A stretch of 14,377 nt of DNA from DAIPHL01 sp036771375 (GCA_036771375.1 DAIPHL010000047.1:1-14377); one strand, 5' to 3'; positions 1 to 7,531 are shown, numbered from the stretch's first letter. Notes: generated by a model not told the origin, from the sequence alone. Program-made: numbers and translations.

Positions 1-33
1 GGTATGTAAAATCATAAAAAAATAAAATATTTT

Positions 34-49
34 TTGTATTTATATACAA
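34..49. promoter_or_regulatory. AT-rich dyad TTGTAT-N4-ATACAA
   Basis: A perfect 6+6 inverted repeat with a 4-base centre lies in a very AT-rich stretch at the left edge. Such dyads are often operators in promoter regions, but no confident gene follows it and the upstream gene lies outside the window. The regulator and target are unknown. Confidence 0.25.
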
Positions 50-461
50 GAATGTGGTGAGATGAGAACGTATTCCGGAGGATGAAAAACGTTGAAGAGA
101 TGAGCGAAACGAGACTTGACGGGGAAGCGATGAAGAAATCCCACCGTAACCGGGTACCACACACAAAAAAATTATCGATATGGGACATCCTACAGACAGA
201 CGCGGCAAATCGTGGAGAAAAGTCCCGCCGGCATCCGTTATCATCGTCGCCATTACTTTCCGGCAAGCGGCAAAAAACCGAAAAAAAGAGCGTGGGCTTC
301 ATCAAAAAACCGTACCGCGCCACAACAGAAAACCATAGAAAAAGCCCGTAAAACGATCCTCTTTCCGCTTCATTTACGAGAAACCCATAAAAAGGCCAGG
401 ACGCCCTTTGGGCTGCAGCCCCTTACGCTCTCACCGCCGCAGTTCTTCTATGCAAAATTTA

Positions 462-485
462 CATCGACCTCGATGTCCAAAGGAC
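462..485. promoter_or_regulatory. Two abutting dyads, possible operator
   Basis: CATCGA-CC-TCGATG (462-475) is a perfect 6+6 inverted repeat. It is directly followed by GTCC-AAA-GGAC (475-485), sharing one base. Two abutting palindromes about 180 bases upstream of a catabolic operon suggest a protein-binding site or RNA hairpins. The assignment as a regulatory site is inference only. Confidence 0.3.
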
Positions 486-572
486 CATATATTGACGAAT
501 CCACAAACGAAGTCGCGCCAATTTATATTTTTCTACAAAAAAACGGCTTTTCTTTAGTCCTCTGAATAGCAT

Positions 573-591
573 GCAAAAGAGTTTCGTTTGC
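573..591. promoter_or_regulatory. Imperfect palindrome upstream of thiolase operon
   Basis: GCAAA-n-GA-nnn-TC-n-TTTGC is a 19-base interrupted dyad with 14 symmetric positions. It lies 72 bases before the thiolase start and just upstream of the weak extended -10-like sequence at 589-597. The size and symmetry fit a dimeric repressor site, but no regulator gene is present in the window to link to it. Confidence 0.35.
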
Positions 592-662
592 TATCGTTTT
601 GTCAGGATTCATTTCCCCGGCTTTTTACACATCGGATGACATTGGACAAGGAGTGGACATTC

Positions 663-1856
663 TTGATAAAAGACGTCTTTATTGTCGCGGCTACGCGCAC
701 ACCGGTCGGAAAGCTCGGAGGAGCCCTCAAAAATGTCTTGCCCGAAGAGCTGACCACCCACGTAATCCGTAGGGTTCTGGAGAAGGCAAATCTTGATGTA
801 ACCAGCGTCGACGAGGTCATCTTCGGGCAAACCAAGCAATCGGCGGACTGTCCGAACGTTGCGAGGGTGGCTGCTCTGATCGCCGGCATTCCGGAAGAGA
901 CCCCGGCCTATACCGTACACAGGCAATGCTCCTCCGGTATGCAGGCCGCCGTCTGTGGGGCACAGCAGATACAGACGGGGGACGCGGAGATCGTCCTGTG
1001 CGGGGGGGTTGAGAGCATGAGCACGGCTCCCTACTATCTTCGCAACGCCCGCTACGGTTTCGGCGCGGGGAACGGCCTCCTGCTCGACCCAAACACAGAG
1101 AGCCAACCCCGCTCTCAACCATCCGATCGATACGGAGAGCTCATCATGGGTATGACGGCCGAGACCCTGGCCGAGCGATACGACATCAGCAGAGAGGCGC
1201 AGGACGCCTTTGCGTACGAAAGCCAGATGAAGGCGATCGCGGCGATCGACTCCGGACGATTTTCCAGGGAAATCGCCCCTCTTGTGATCAATCAGAAAAA
1301 AAACGACATCGTCTTCGAGACCGACGAATTTCCGAGAAGAGACACCAGCCCGGTCAAACTCGCCGGCCTCAGACCTGCGTTCAAACAAGGAGGCACCGTA
1401 ACGGCCGGAAACAGCTCCGGCAGGAACGACGGGGCCGCCGCCATGATTCTGGCTTCCAAAGAAGCCTTGACGAGATACGACTTGCAGCCTCTCGCACGCA
1501 TCGTCTCCTACGCCGCGGCGGGCGTCGACCCGAGGGTCATGGGGACGGGACCCGTCCCATCGACGAGAAAAGCCCTCGAAAAATGCGGTTTGCGGCTTGA
1601 CCAGATCGGACTCATCGAGATAAACGAAGCGTTCGCGGCACAAACCCTGGCCTGCGTCAAGGAATTGGAGATAGACAGAAAAAGACTCAACGTAAACGGC
1701 GGAGCGATCGCCCTGGGACATCCGCTGGGAATGTCCGGAGCACGAATCATCACGACGTTGGTCCACGAAATGACGCTGCGCGACGAAAGATACGGCCTTG
1801 CAAGCATCTGCGTCGCAGGAGGGCTCGGTATGGCCATGATCTGCGAGAAAGCATAG
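663..1856 (+). CDS. Thiolase (acetyl-CoA C-acetyltransferase family)
   Basis: Thiolytic cleavage of a 3-oxoacyl-CoA to acetyl-CoA plus a shortened acyl-CoA, or the reverse condensation; cytoplasmic. TTG 663 is chosen as start because AAGGAG lies at 648-653 with a 9-base spacer, and the protein then begins MIKDVFIVAATRTPVGK like other thiolases. The frame is open further upstream (to 588) but without family similarity. From this start the protein has 397 residues, the usual family length. The nucleophile is Cys89 in HRQCSSGMQ. His353 lies in GGAIALGHPLGMSGAR, Cys383 in CVAGGLG and the NEAFAAQ motif at 321-327, so the catalytic set is complete. It is the first gene of a plus-strand operon, 15 bases before the CoA-transferase A gene. 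In this context degradation of a 3-oxoacyl-CoA is more likely than biosynthesis. Chain-length preference cannot be read from the sequence. Confidence 0.93.
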   Translation: MIKDVFIVAATRTPVGKLGGALKNVLPEELTTHVIRRVLEKANLDVTSVDEVIFGQTKQSADCPNVARVAALIAGIPEETPAYTVHRQCSSGMQAAVCGAQQIQTGDAEIVLCGGVESMSTAPYYLRNARYGFGAGNGLLLDPNTESQPRSQPSDRYGELIMGMTAETLAERYDISREAQDAFAYESQMKAIAAIDSGRFSREIAPLVINQKKNDIVFETDEFPRRDTSPVKLAGLRPAFKQGGTVTAGNSSGRNDGAAAMILASKEALTRYDLQPLARIVSYAAAGVDPRVMGTGPVPSTRKALEKCGLRLDQIGLIEINEAFAAQTLACVKELEIDRKRLNVNGGAIALGHPLGMSGARIITTLVHEMTLRDERYGLASICVAGGLGMAMICEKA

Positions 1857-1871
1857 ACAGGAGGGGTTCTC

Positions 1872-2555
1872 TTGGGCGCTGAAGCAAGCGGACGAGATTC
1901 GATTCCGTCGAAAGTGCGTACGATCGAAGAGGCCATCGGCTTGGTCGAGAGCGGACAGAGGGTCATGGTCAGCGGCTTCGGCAATGTCGGTGATCCGAAA
2001 AAATTGATAGAGGCCCTGACGAAGCGGAACGTATCCGACCTGACGATTATCAGCAACGACCTCGGTTCGCCGAACATCGGGCTTGGCATGCTCCTCACGG
2101 CCGGGAAGGTGAAGGGGCTGATCGGCAACTATTACAACTGGAATCCGGAAGTGGCCGAAGCCTACAACGCCGGCAGGATCACCGTCGATCTCATTCCACA
2201 GGGCTCCTTCGCGGAGGCGATTCGTTGCGCGGGCGCCGGTATTGCGGGATTTTATACACAAACCGGGGTTGGAACCGCCCTTGCGAAAAAAAGAGAGGTC
2301 AAGGTATTCGACGGCAAGAAATATCTGCTGCAGGAAGCAATCCACGCCGACGTCGCGTTGATCCACGCCGACAGGGCCGACGAGTTGGGCAATCTGGTCT
2401 ATCGAAAGACGACCCGAAACTTCAATCACGTCATGGCAACCGCGGCAAAACTGGTCATCGCGGAGGTCAGGGAGATCGTCCCGGTGGGAACGCTGGACCC
2501 GGAAAACATCGTCACGCCACATATTTTCGTGGACATACTGGTAAGGAGCGAATGA
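1872..2555 (+). CDS. 3-oxoacid CoA-transferase, subunit A
   Basis: Alpha subunit of a heterodimeric family I CoA-transferase (AtoD/ScoA type). Together with subunit B it moves CoA from an acyl-CoA donor to a free acid, typically a 3-oxoacid. The start is TTG 1872, with AGGAGGGG at 1859-1866 and a 5-base spacer. The 227-residue length is normal for the family. Visible family features are the glycine-rich SGFGNVGDP near residue 34, LIPQGSFAEAIR near 107-118, GAGIAGFYTQTGVGT near 121-135, and the C-terminal EIVPVG...ENIVTPHIFVD. Details such as TIISNDLGSPNIGLG and KTTRNFNHVMA resemble, from memory, the YodS-type subunits of Bacillus more than short-chain AtoD. The gene ends 4 bases before the subunit B gene, so the two are certainly co-transcribed. 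Confidence 0.92.
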   Translation: MGAEASGRDSIPSKVRTIEEAIGLVESGQRVMVSGFGNVGDPKKLIEALTKRNVSDLTIISNDLGSPNIGLGMLLTAGKVKGLIGNYYNWNPEVAEAYNAGRITVDLIPQGSFAEAIRCAGAGIAGFYTQTGVGTALAKKREVKVFDGKKYLLQEAIHADVALIHADRADELGNLVYRKTTRNFNHVMATAAKLVIAEVREIVPVGTLDPENIVTPHIFVDILVRSE

Positions 2556-2559
2556 AACA

Positions 2560-3240
2560 ATGTTTGCCTTCGATCAGGAAACCGCAAAAATTCGCATAGC
2601 CAGCAGAATCGCGCGTGAATTCAATGAAATGAGCGAAGCGAGAAATCTCTTCGTCAATCTGGGTGTGGGTATTCCCACCATGGTGGGCGACTATATCGAG
2701 GGAAACCGCGTCTTTTTGCAGGCCGAAAACGGGATGTTGGGTGTGGGACCGGCCGCGAAAGAGGAAAACAAGGATCCGCGCCTGATCAACGCCGGAAGGG
2801 TCATGGTGACGGAAACGCCGGGGTGTAGTTACTTCGACAGTTGTTCGTCGTTCGGCATGATCCGTGGCGGGCACATCGACGCCAGTGTGATTGGCGCGTT
2901 CGAGGTCGATCAGGAGGGGAACGTCGCGAACTGGATCATACCGGGCGGCAAGATGCTCGGCGTCGGTGGCGCGATGGATCTCATCTCCGGTGCGAACGAC
3001 GTTTACATCGCCATGCAACACGTCAGCAAAAACGGATCACCCAAGATCATCCCCAAGTGCACACTCCCCATCACCGGATTCGGCAGAGTCAGCGTCGTGG
3101 TGACCGAGTACGCTCTTTTCCGATTCAAAAATGGACAAATGCATCTGGAGGAGCTTTGCCCACAAATTACGTTGGAGGAACTGAAAAAGATCACGCCTGC
3201 GGAGTTTACACTCTCCAAGGAGTTGAAAATTTTTTCGTGA
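2560..3240 (+). CDS. 3-oxoacid CoA-transferase, subunit B
   Basis: Beta subunit (AtoA/ScoB type) of the CoA-transferase; it carries the catalytic glutamate that forms the glutamyl-CoA thioester. That residue is Glu56 in LQAENGMLGVGP, with Ala in place of the more common Ser before Glu. Other family marks are VNLGVGIPTMV near 32-42, GGHIDASVIGAFEVD, and GGKMLGVGGAMDLISGA. The start is ATG 2560 with AAGGAG at 2543-2548. Length is 226 residues, normal for the family. It follows subunit A by 4 bases and precedes the aminotransferase by 21 bases, the same order of functions as in the Bacillus yodR/yodS/yodT group. The acid substrate is not determined. Confidence 0.92.
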   Translation: MFAFDQETAKIRIASRIAREFNEMSEARNLFVNLGVGIPTMVGDYIEGNRVFLQAENGMLGVGPAAKEENKDPRLINAGRVMVTETPGCSYFDSCSSFGMIRGGHIDASVIGAFEVDQEGNVANWIIPGGKMLGVGGAMDLISGANDVYIAMQHVSKNGSPKIIPKCTLPITGFGRVSVVVTEYALFRFKNGQMHLEELCPQITLEELKKITPAEFTLSKELKIFS

Positions 3241-3261
3241 ATTTGGAAGGAAGGCATTGAA

Positions 3262-4590
3262 ATGCACGTGTTTCCAAGAGATTTCAAACGCAAATTTCCA
3301 AAGATCACCCATGGCGAGGGCATATATCTTTATGACGAAACAGGCAAAAAATATTTGGATGGAGCTTCCGGTGCGATCTGCGCGAACATCGGTTACGGTA
3401 ACGCCACGATCGCAAGAGTGATATCCGAACAGATCGAGCGAGTTCCCTTCGCACACGGCGCGCTCTGGAACGCGGAAGAAAACGAAAGGGCCGCCGAAAA
3501 AATTCTTGGCATAGCCCCGAAAAACATCAGTCATGTCTGGTTCGTCAACTCCGGAAGCGAGTCGACCGAAGCCGCCGTCAAGATGGCCCGGCAATACCAC
3601 CTCGAAAAGAGCGGCGGCATATCCGAAAAAAGTTTGGTCATTGGGAGAGAGAACTCCTATCACGGAAGCACATTGGGAACGCTTGGAATCGGAGGAAATG
3701 TCAACAGGCGGAGGCTCTTCCTGCCAATGTTCGTCGACAATCCAAAGATCGAAACGCATTATTGTTATCGATGTCCGTATGGCAGCACATATCCGTCATG
3801 CGACATTCGGTGCGCGACGGAACTCGAGAAAAAAATAAACAGAATCGGCGCAAAGTACGTAGCGGCGTTCATCGCCGAACCGATCATCGGCTCCACTGCC
3901 GGTGCAGTGGTGCCACCTCCCGAATACTGGCCCATTGTCCGAGAGATATGTGCGAGACACGACATTCTGCTCATCGCCGACGAAGTCATGACCGGTTGCG
4001 GCAGAACCGGCAGACATTTCTGCGTCGACCACTGGGACGTACAGCCGGATCTCATCGCGACGGCCAAAGGGCTTGCCGCCTGCTATTTTCCGGTCGGGGC
4101 GACCCTGGTCTCGGAGGAGATCGCAAAGACGTTTGCAGGCGGCAGCGGCGTATTCGCACACAGTCACACATTCAACGGAATGCCGGCAGCTTCCGCCGCC
4201 ATCTGCGCGGTCATGGACTTTTATTTGAAAAACGACCTTTGCGGTAATGCCAAAAAACAAGGTGAAACGATCGCCCAAACATACGTGGAAAGGCTTTCAA
4301 ACTGCCCCATGGTCGGAGACGTCCGGGGCAAAGGACTCATGTGGGGAATCGAGCTGGTAGAGGACAAGGAGACAAAAAAACCGTTTCGTCGCGAGTTGAA
4401 CGTTTCGACACGATTCCGTGATTTTTGCCTGGAACGTGGTTTTACCGTCTATCCCGGAAGGTCGATGGCAAACGGCACCGACGGAGACAATCTCATCGTG
4501 GGGCCGCCTCTTGTAATCGACGACAGAGAGTTGAAATGGCTCTTCGACGCTCTCATAGAAGCTCTCGAACTATTTCCGTCGCCGGAATGA
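3262..4590 (+). CDS. Class III PLP-dependent aminotransferase
   Basis: Fold-type I aminotransferase of class III, the family of omega-amino acid, GABA, ornithine and beta-amino acid transaminases. The start is ATG 3262 with GGAAGGAAGG at 3245-3254 and a 7-base spacer; 442 residues, full length. Lys269 in ATAKGLA is the PLP Schiff-base lysine. Asp240 in LIADEVMTG binds the pyridine nitrogen. The phosphate-binding motif VNSGSES starts at residue 95 and YHGST at 133. A cysteine group, Cys168-x2-Cys171-x8-Cys180-x3-Cys184, sits in the middle region. It is also known, as I recall, in YodT-like relatives. The position between CoA-transferase and sodium symporter genes points to a catabolic role that turns an imported amino acid into a keto acid for CoA activation. 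The substrate is inferred, not shown. Annotation as BioA-like is possible but the context does not support biotin synthesis. Confidence 0.9.
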   Translation: MHVFPRDFKRKFPKITHGEGIYLYDETGKKYLDGASGAICANIGYGNATIARVISEQIERVPFAHGALWNAEENERAAEKILGIAPKNISHVWFVNSGSESTEAAVKMARQYHLEKSGGISEKSLVIGRENSYHGSTLGTLGIGGNVNRRRLFLPMFVDNPKIETHYCYRCPYGSTYPSCDIRCATELEKKINRIGAKYVAAFIAEPIIGSTAGAVVPPPEYWPIVREICARHDILLIADEVMTGCGRTGRHFCVDHWDVQPDLIATAKGLAACYFPVGATLVSEEIAKTFAGGSGVFAHSHTFNGMPAASAAICAVMDFYLKNDLCGNAKKQGETIAQTYVERLSNCPMVGDVRGKGLMWGIELVEDKETKKPFRRELNVSTRFRDFCLERGFTVYPGRSMANGTDGDNLIVGPPLVIDDRELKWLFDALIEALELFPSPE

Positions 4591-4815
4591 GCCTTGAGGT
4601 TTTTTTAAAAACATCTCCGGAGAGGGCAAATCGAAGGATTTTAAAGGAATCAATCAAAAAAAGAAACAACCGCACTCTCGACAAAGAATTCATTACGGAA
4701 AGGGGGTCGATTTTAAAAAACAGCGATTCCAGAAGGAGTCTTGAGGTTCCCCGCCATTTTTGTCGTCTCGAAAATCTCAAGACGTGATGGCAACGATTTT
4801 TGAGGAGGGAGCAAA
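4591..4815. other. 225-base spacer inside the operon
   Basis: No convincing gene. An open frame from ATG 4587 (overlapping the aminotransferase stop as ATGA) encodes 66 basic residues with no recognisable family and a poor ribosome-binding site. The spacer contains a 9-base direct repeat CTTGAGGTT (4593-4601 and 4740-4748), and an 8-base inverted repeat GTCTTGAG/CTCAAGAC (4738-4745 and 4776-4783) with a 30-base loop. The length and dyads suggest a second promoter or an RNA processing/attenuation site before the transporter genes. Confidence 0.35.
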
Positions 4816-5025
4816 ATGTGGTTTTCGCTGGGAAAGTACAATCATCTGTGTTTTTTGACCCTGTGCGTCTTGTGTCTGATCTCGTTTCTTCCTTTCAAGG
4901 CCGGCTTCGTCATCAGCGGAATGGATCTTTTTGGCTGGGCGCAAGGACTGTTGATGCTGATAGCACCGGTGGTCACGCTCTTTTTCGTCCACATGGGACG
5001 TAAGGAAAAAGGTGAAAAACGGTGA
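4816..5025 (+). CDS. Small two-helix membrane protein, probable symporter small subunit
   Basis: A 69-residue protein with two hydrophobic segments (about residues 8-30 and 41-62) and a charged tail, RKEKGEKR. The ATG at 4816 has a strong GAGGAGGGA at 4802-4810 with a 5-base spacer. Its stop codon overlaps the GTG start of the following sodium:solute symporter (GTGA, 5022-5025), so the two are translationally coupled. Small membrane proteins encoded directly before SSS-family carriers are known (the DUF997/YhdT partner of PanF and the DUF4212 type). This one fits that arrangement by size, topology and position. I cannot assign it firmly to either family from sequence alone. Confidence 0.75.
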   Translation: MWFSLGKYNHLCFLTLCVLCLISFLPFKAGFVISGMDLFGWAQGLLMLIAPVVTLFFVHMGRKEKGEKR

Positions 5026-6470
5026 AAACGACGGAGCTTACCCTGACGATCGCTTATATCCTGGCCTGTATCGGCATCGGATTATGGGCCAGCAAGAAAG
5101 TCTCCTCTTCCAGCGACGACTATTGGGTGGCGGGGAGGAAAATAGGAACGTTCGCGAATTCATGGGCCATCATGGCGGCACTCGGAAGCGGCGGCTCGAT
5201 CCTCGGCGTCAATGGCCTGGCTTACTCGGCGGGGATCCCGTACGCCTTCGCCATGTTCGCCGGAGCCGTCGTCGGCTTTCCCGTCGCGGCGATCTTCGTC
5301 GCCGAGCACCTACGGGATCTCAAGGTTCGTACCGTCCCAGAATACCTGAACATGCGGTATGACAACAAGGCACTGAGCATCATCGTCCCGCTGATCATCA
5401 TCGTTGCAATGGAAGTATACATTGTCGCACAGCTGAAGGCAGCCGGCATTACCGTAGTCTATCTGCTGGGCATCCCCTACAACTACGCGGTCATCATCAC
5501 CGCCATCGTTTTTACCCTGTACGTTTCGATCGGGGGGATGTGGGCGATAACCTTTACGGACGTATTACAGGGAATCCTCATGTTCTCCGTCGCAATGTTG
5601 CTTTCTCTCGTCGTTTTCTCGAGCTTCGGCGGTATTTCGCCGCTGCTTTCTCGAGCGACGGCGATATCTCCCCAACTCGGTAGAATAAAGGAGATGTCTT
5701 TTGTAAGCTACCTCGGCGTCTTCGTCGTTTGGCTCATCGGCGCCTGCTCGGTTCCCCACCTCGTGATGAGAGTCTTTACCGCGAAGGACTCCCACTCTGC
5801 AAAACTGTCGCTGAACTACGCCATGATCATCTATGCCATAATGATATTCTTCTGTGTCATTGCCGTCGCGTCCGCGGGACATGCTCTCTTTCCACCGCTC
5901 AAAGACGCCGACACCGTTTTCCTTAAAGTCATGGAGCATTACATGCCCAACGCACTGATACGCGGTATCGCGGTCGCGGCGGTCATGGCGGCGGTCATGT
6001 CGACTACAGACGCGTTGATACTGGCGGTAAGCAGCGCCGCCGTCAACGATATTTACAAAAAACACATCAAACCGGAAGCGAGCGATAAAGAGGTGGTCAG
6101 GATCGGCCTCGTCGTCACATGGATTGCAGGGTTTCTCGCCATCTATTTCACGCTCGATCCGCCCAAGCTGCTCACCATGCTTTATACGGCGGCGGTGGGC
6201 CTGCTCGGCTCCTCGCTCCTCGCTCCCATCATACTCGGAATCTGGTGGAAGAAAGCAACCCCCACCGCCGCGCTTCTGAGCTGTATCGCAGGCGGGGTCA
6301 GCTATTGCGGACTTCTCTGGTTCTCGAAGATGCCGCCGCTATCACACGTTCTCGTCTCGATCCCGTTCAGCTTCCTGGTGCTCTTCGTCGCAAGCCATTT
6401 CACGGAGGAAAGCGATCCGGAAATCATGAAACTCGTGGAAAGAGTACACCTGCGGGGAGAAATCGAATAG
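5022..6470 (+). CDS. Sodium:solute symporter (SSS family)
   Basis: Secondary carrier of the inner membrane that couples solute uptake to the sodium gradient. It has 482 residues with about 13 hydrophobic segments, the usual SSS size. Family marks include the N-terminal DDYWVAGRKIG near residues 32-42, GSGGSILG in the following helix, RTVPEYLNMRY near 103-113, GGMWAITFTDVLQG near 171-184, and the sodium-site region AAVMAAVMSTTDALILAVSS near 319-338, with Ser327-Thr328-Thr329-Asp330. The GTG start at 5022 overlaps the stop of the small membrane protein gene. The carrier resembles pantothenate and acetate/proline-type symporters in general pattern; its substrate is unknown. The operon context suggests it imports the amino acid used by the aminotransferase. 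Confidence 0.92.
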   Translation: MKTTELTLTIAYILACIGIGLWASKKVSSSSDDYWVAGRKIGTFANSWAIMAALGSGGSILGVNGLAYSAGIPYAFAMFAGAVVGFPVAAIFVAEHLRDLKVRTVPEYLNMRYDNKALSIIVPLIIIVAMEVYIVAQLKAAGITVVYLLGIPYNYAVIITAIVFTLYVSIGGMWAITFTDVLQGILMFSVAMLLSLVVFSSFGGISPLLSRATAISPQLGRIKEMSFVSYLGVFVVWLIGACSVPHLVMRVFTAKDSHSAKLSLNYAMIIYAIMIFFCVIAVASAGHALFPPLKDADTVFLKVMEHYMPNALIRGIAVAAVMAAVMSTTDALILAVSSAAVNDIYKKHIKPEASDKEVVRIGLVVTWIAGFLAIYFTLDPPKLLTMLYTAAVGLLGSSLLAPIILGIWWKKATPTAALLSCIAGGVSYCGLLWFSKMPPLSHVLVSIPFSFLVLFVASHFTEESDPEIMKLVERVHLRGEIE

Positions 6471-6549
6471 GCGCACGAAAAGAAAGGACGTAACAAGGGA
6501 ACAAAGACAGCGTGCCAAACATTGGGGTGACTACATTAAGATACGACAG

Positions 6550-6590
6550 AGGGCGGGCGAAAAACGTCTTGTTTTTTCGCCCGCCCTTTC
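6550..6590. terminator. Strong hairpin between convergent operons
   Basis: A 15-base perfect inverted repeat (6550-6564 and 6573-6587, arm AGGGCGGGCGAAAAA) with an 8-base loop. It lies 79 bases after the symporter stop and 146 bases beyond the end of yqeB on the other strand. The GC-rich stem followed by TTTCC fits an intrinsic terminator, although the terminal T-run is short. The A and T runs sit inside the stem next to the loop. The position suits a bidirectional terminator. Confidence 0.7.
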
Positions 6591-6733
6591 CGAGTCCGAA
6601 AATCGAAAATGAAGAGCGTTCTACCTCTCTTTTCTTGAATAAAACTTGTCGTTGTCTCGGAAGAAGTAGGTATCCCAACAACGTGTACGACAATCGGTTC
6701 GAAACGAGACGGATATCACGTACCCGGTCCAGC

Positions 6734-7531
6734 TTACAAACCCATTCCTCCCATACCCATCCGCATGACCGCCTCGAGCACGCCTCCAGCGATGGCAAGC
6801 GCCTTATCCGTTATGGAGAAACAGTGGTCGCGCTCGTCCCGTGGATCCACGTCACCGATTTTCAGTCCACGTTCGACCGGAACGCTCTCGTGAATCAGCC
6901 CTCTCAGGACTCCGGCGATATCCGCCCTCACTTCACGGCCGGCAACCTTCGCGACCAAGTCTCCCGCCTCCACGTGATCGCCGATCGTCCTGACGGGGAG
7001 CACATAGCCATCCGCCGGCGAACGCAGCAGGCGCTCTACGGAGTATCCCATCTCCACGCCGGGGATACCCGTGTTCGGTATTGCGCATCCGTCCGTGATC
7101 AGCCGCCCCAGATAGTGTCCCCGCTTCGTCTCGATCACGCCATGGACTTGGTCCGGAGCCGAAAAACCGGGGCCGATCGCAAGAACGAGCGGGGCCATCG
7201 AACGAGTCGTCCCAGTATAACGCTTTGCCATGATGCAATCCACGACAAGATCCGGAGCCAATTTCGCGATGCTCTCCCCTTTCGGATCGATCAGGACGCC
7301 GACTGTCTCCAAATCCGTCCACGAATCGGTGTCCTCGAACAAAAGAGCTTCCATCTCCTCGATCACATGCCTGCCGTCGAAAACGGCCTGTGCGACGGAC
7401 ACGGGCCTGCGAACGACAAGGGGCAAGGCCGTCTCAAGGCACAGAACCCTGAAACCACAGCGCCAGAGCCGATATATGACCCCCGTCGCGAGGTCTCCCC
7501 CACCTCGGACTATCGCCAGCTTATCCCTCAA
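6734..7531 (-). CDS. yqeB: YqeB, selenium-dependent molybdenum hydroxylase accessory protein
   Basis: Member of the YqeB (EF2563) family, linked in other bacteria to selenium-dependent molybdenum hydroxylases and thought to act in maturation of their cofactor. The sequence shows the N-terminal glycine-rich VRGGGDLATGVIYRL, then RVLCLETALPLVVRRPVS and QAVFDGRHVIEEMEA. In the middle are VLIDPKGE and DCIMAKRYTGTT, followed by AIGPGFSAPDQVHGVIET, and a C-terminal part with SPADGYVLPVRTIGDHVEAGDLVA resembling a biotinyl/lipoyl-like hammerhead. TTG 7531 is preferred as start (265 residues), with GGGGGTGG at 7544-7537 and a 5-base spacer. The frame remains open to another TTG at 7546. It is the last gene of the minus-strand hydroxylase operon, 142 bases after the large subunit gene. 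The usual partner genes yqeC and mocA are not in the window. Confidence 0.85.
   Translation of the reverse strand: MRDKLAIVRGGGDLATGVIYRLWRCGFRVLCLETALPLVVRRPVSVAQAVFDGRHVIEEMEALLFEDTDSWTDLETVGVLIDPKGESIAKLAPDLVVDCIMAKRYTGTTRSMAPLVLAIGPGFSAPDQVHGVIETKRGHYLGRLITDGCAIPNTGIPGVEMGYSVERLLRSPADGYVLPVRTIGDHVEAGDLVAKVAGREVRADIAGVLRGLIHESVPVERGLKIGDVDPRDERDHCFSITDKALAIAGGVLEAVMRMGMGGMGL

Larger units (their letters stand above)
1..662. other. Long region without a convincing gene
   Basis: No reading frame here shows a recognisable protein. The best candidate starts at ATG 82 (89 residues, very basic). Its GGAGG at 77-81 abuts the ATG with no spacer, which argues against it. The stretch contains several dyads (34-49, 462-475, 475-485, 573-591) and a pair of overlapping short GC hairpins at 403-421. 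It is best read as the upstream region of the thiolase operon, plus possible remnants of an older gene. I found no convincing -35/-10 pair. The best candidate is an extended -10-like TGCTATCGT around 589-597 with no good -35. Confidence 0.45.

Noticed and set aside
82..351. 89-residue basic protein near the left edge
   Set aside because: GGAGG directly abuts the ATG with no spacer. The composition is biased and no family is recognised, so it is mentioned only in the note on region 1-662.
609..2522. Long open frame of 637 codons on the minus strand
   Set aside because: It lies antisense to the thiolase and CoA-transferase A genes, which have complete active-site motifs. Its own translation is arginine- and aspartate-rich with no family features.
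4587..4787. 66-residue frame starting in an ATGA overlap with the aminotransferase stop
   Set aside because: The overlap looks like translational coupling, but the product is unrecognised and highly basic, and the site lacks a good ribosome-binding sequence.
6696..6704. GGTTCGAAA, which looks like a tRNA T-loop
   Set aside because: The flanking bases do not form a 5-bp T stem and no acceptor or anticodon arms can be paired.
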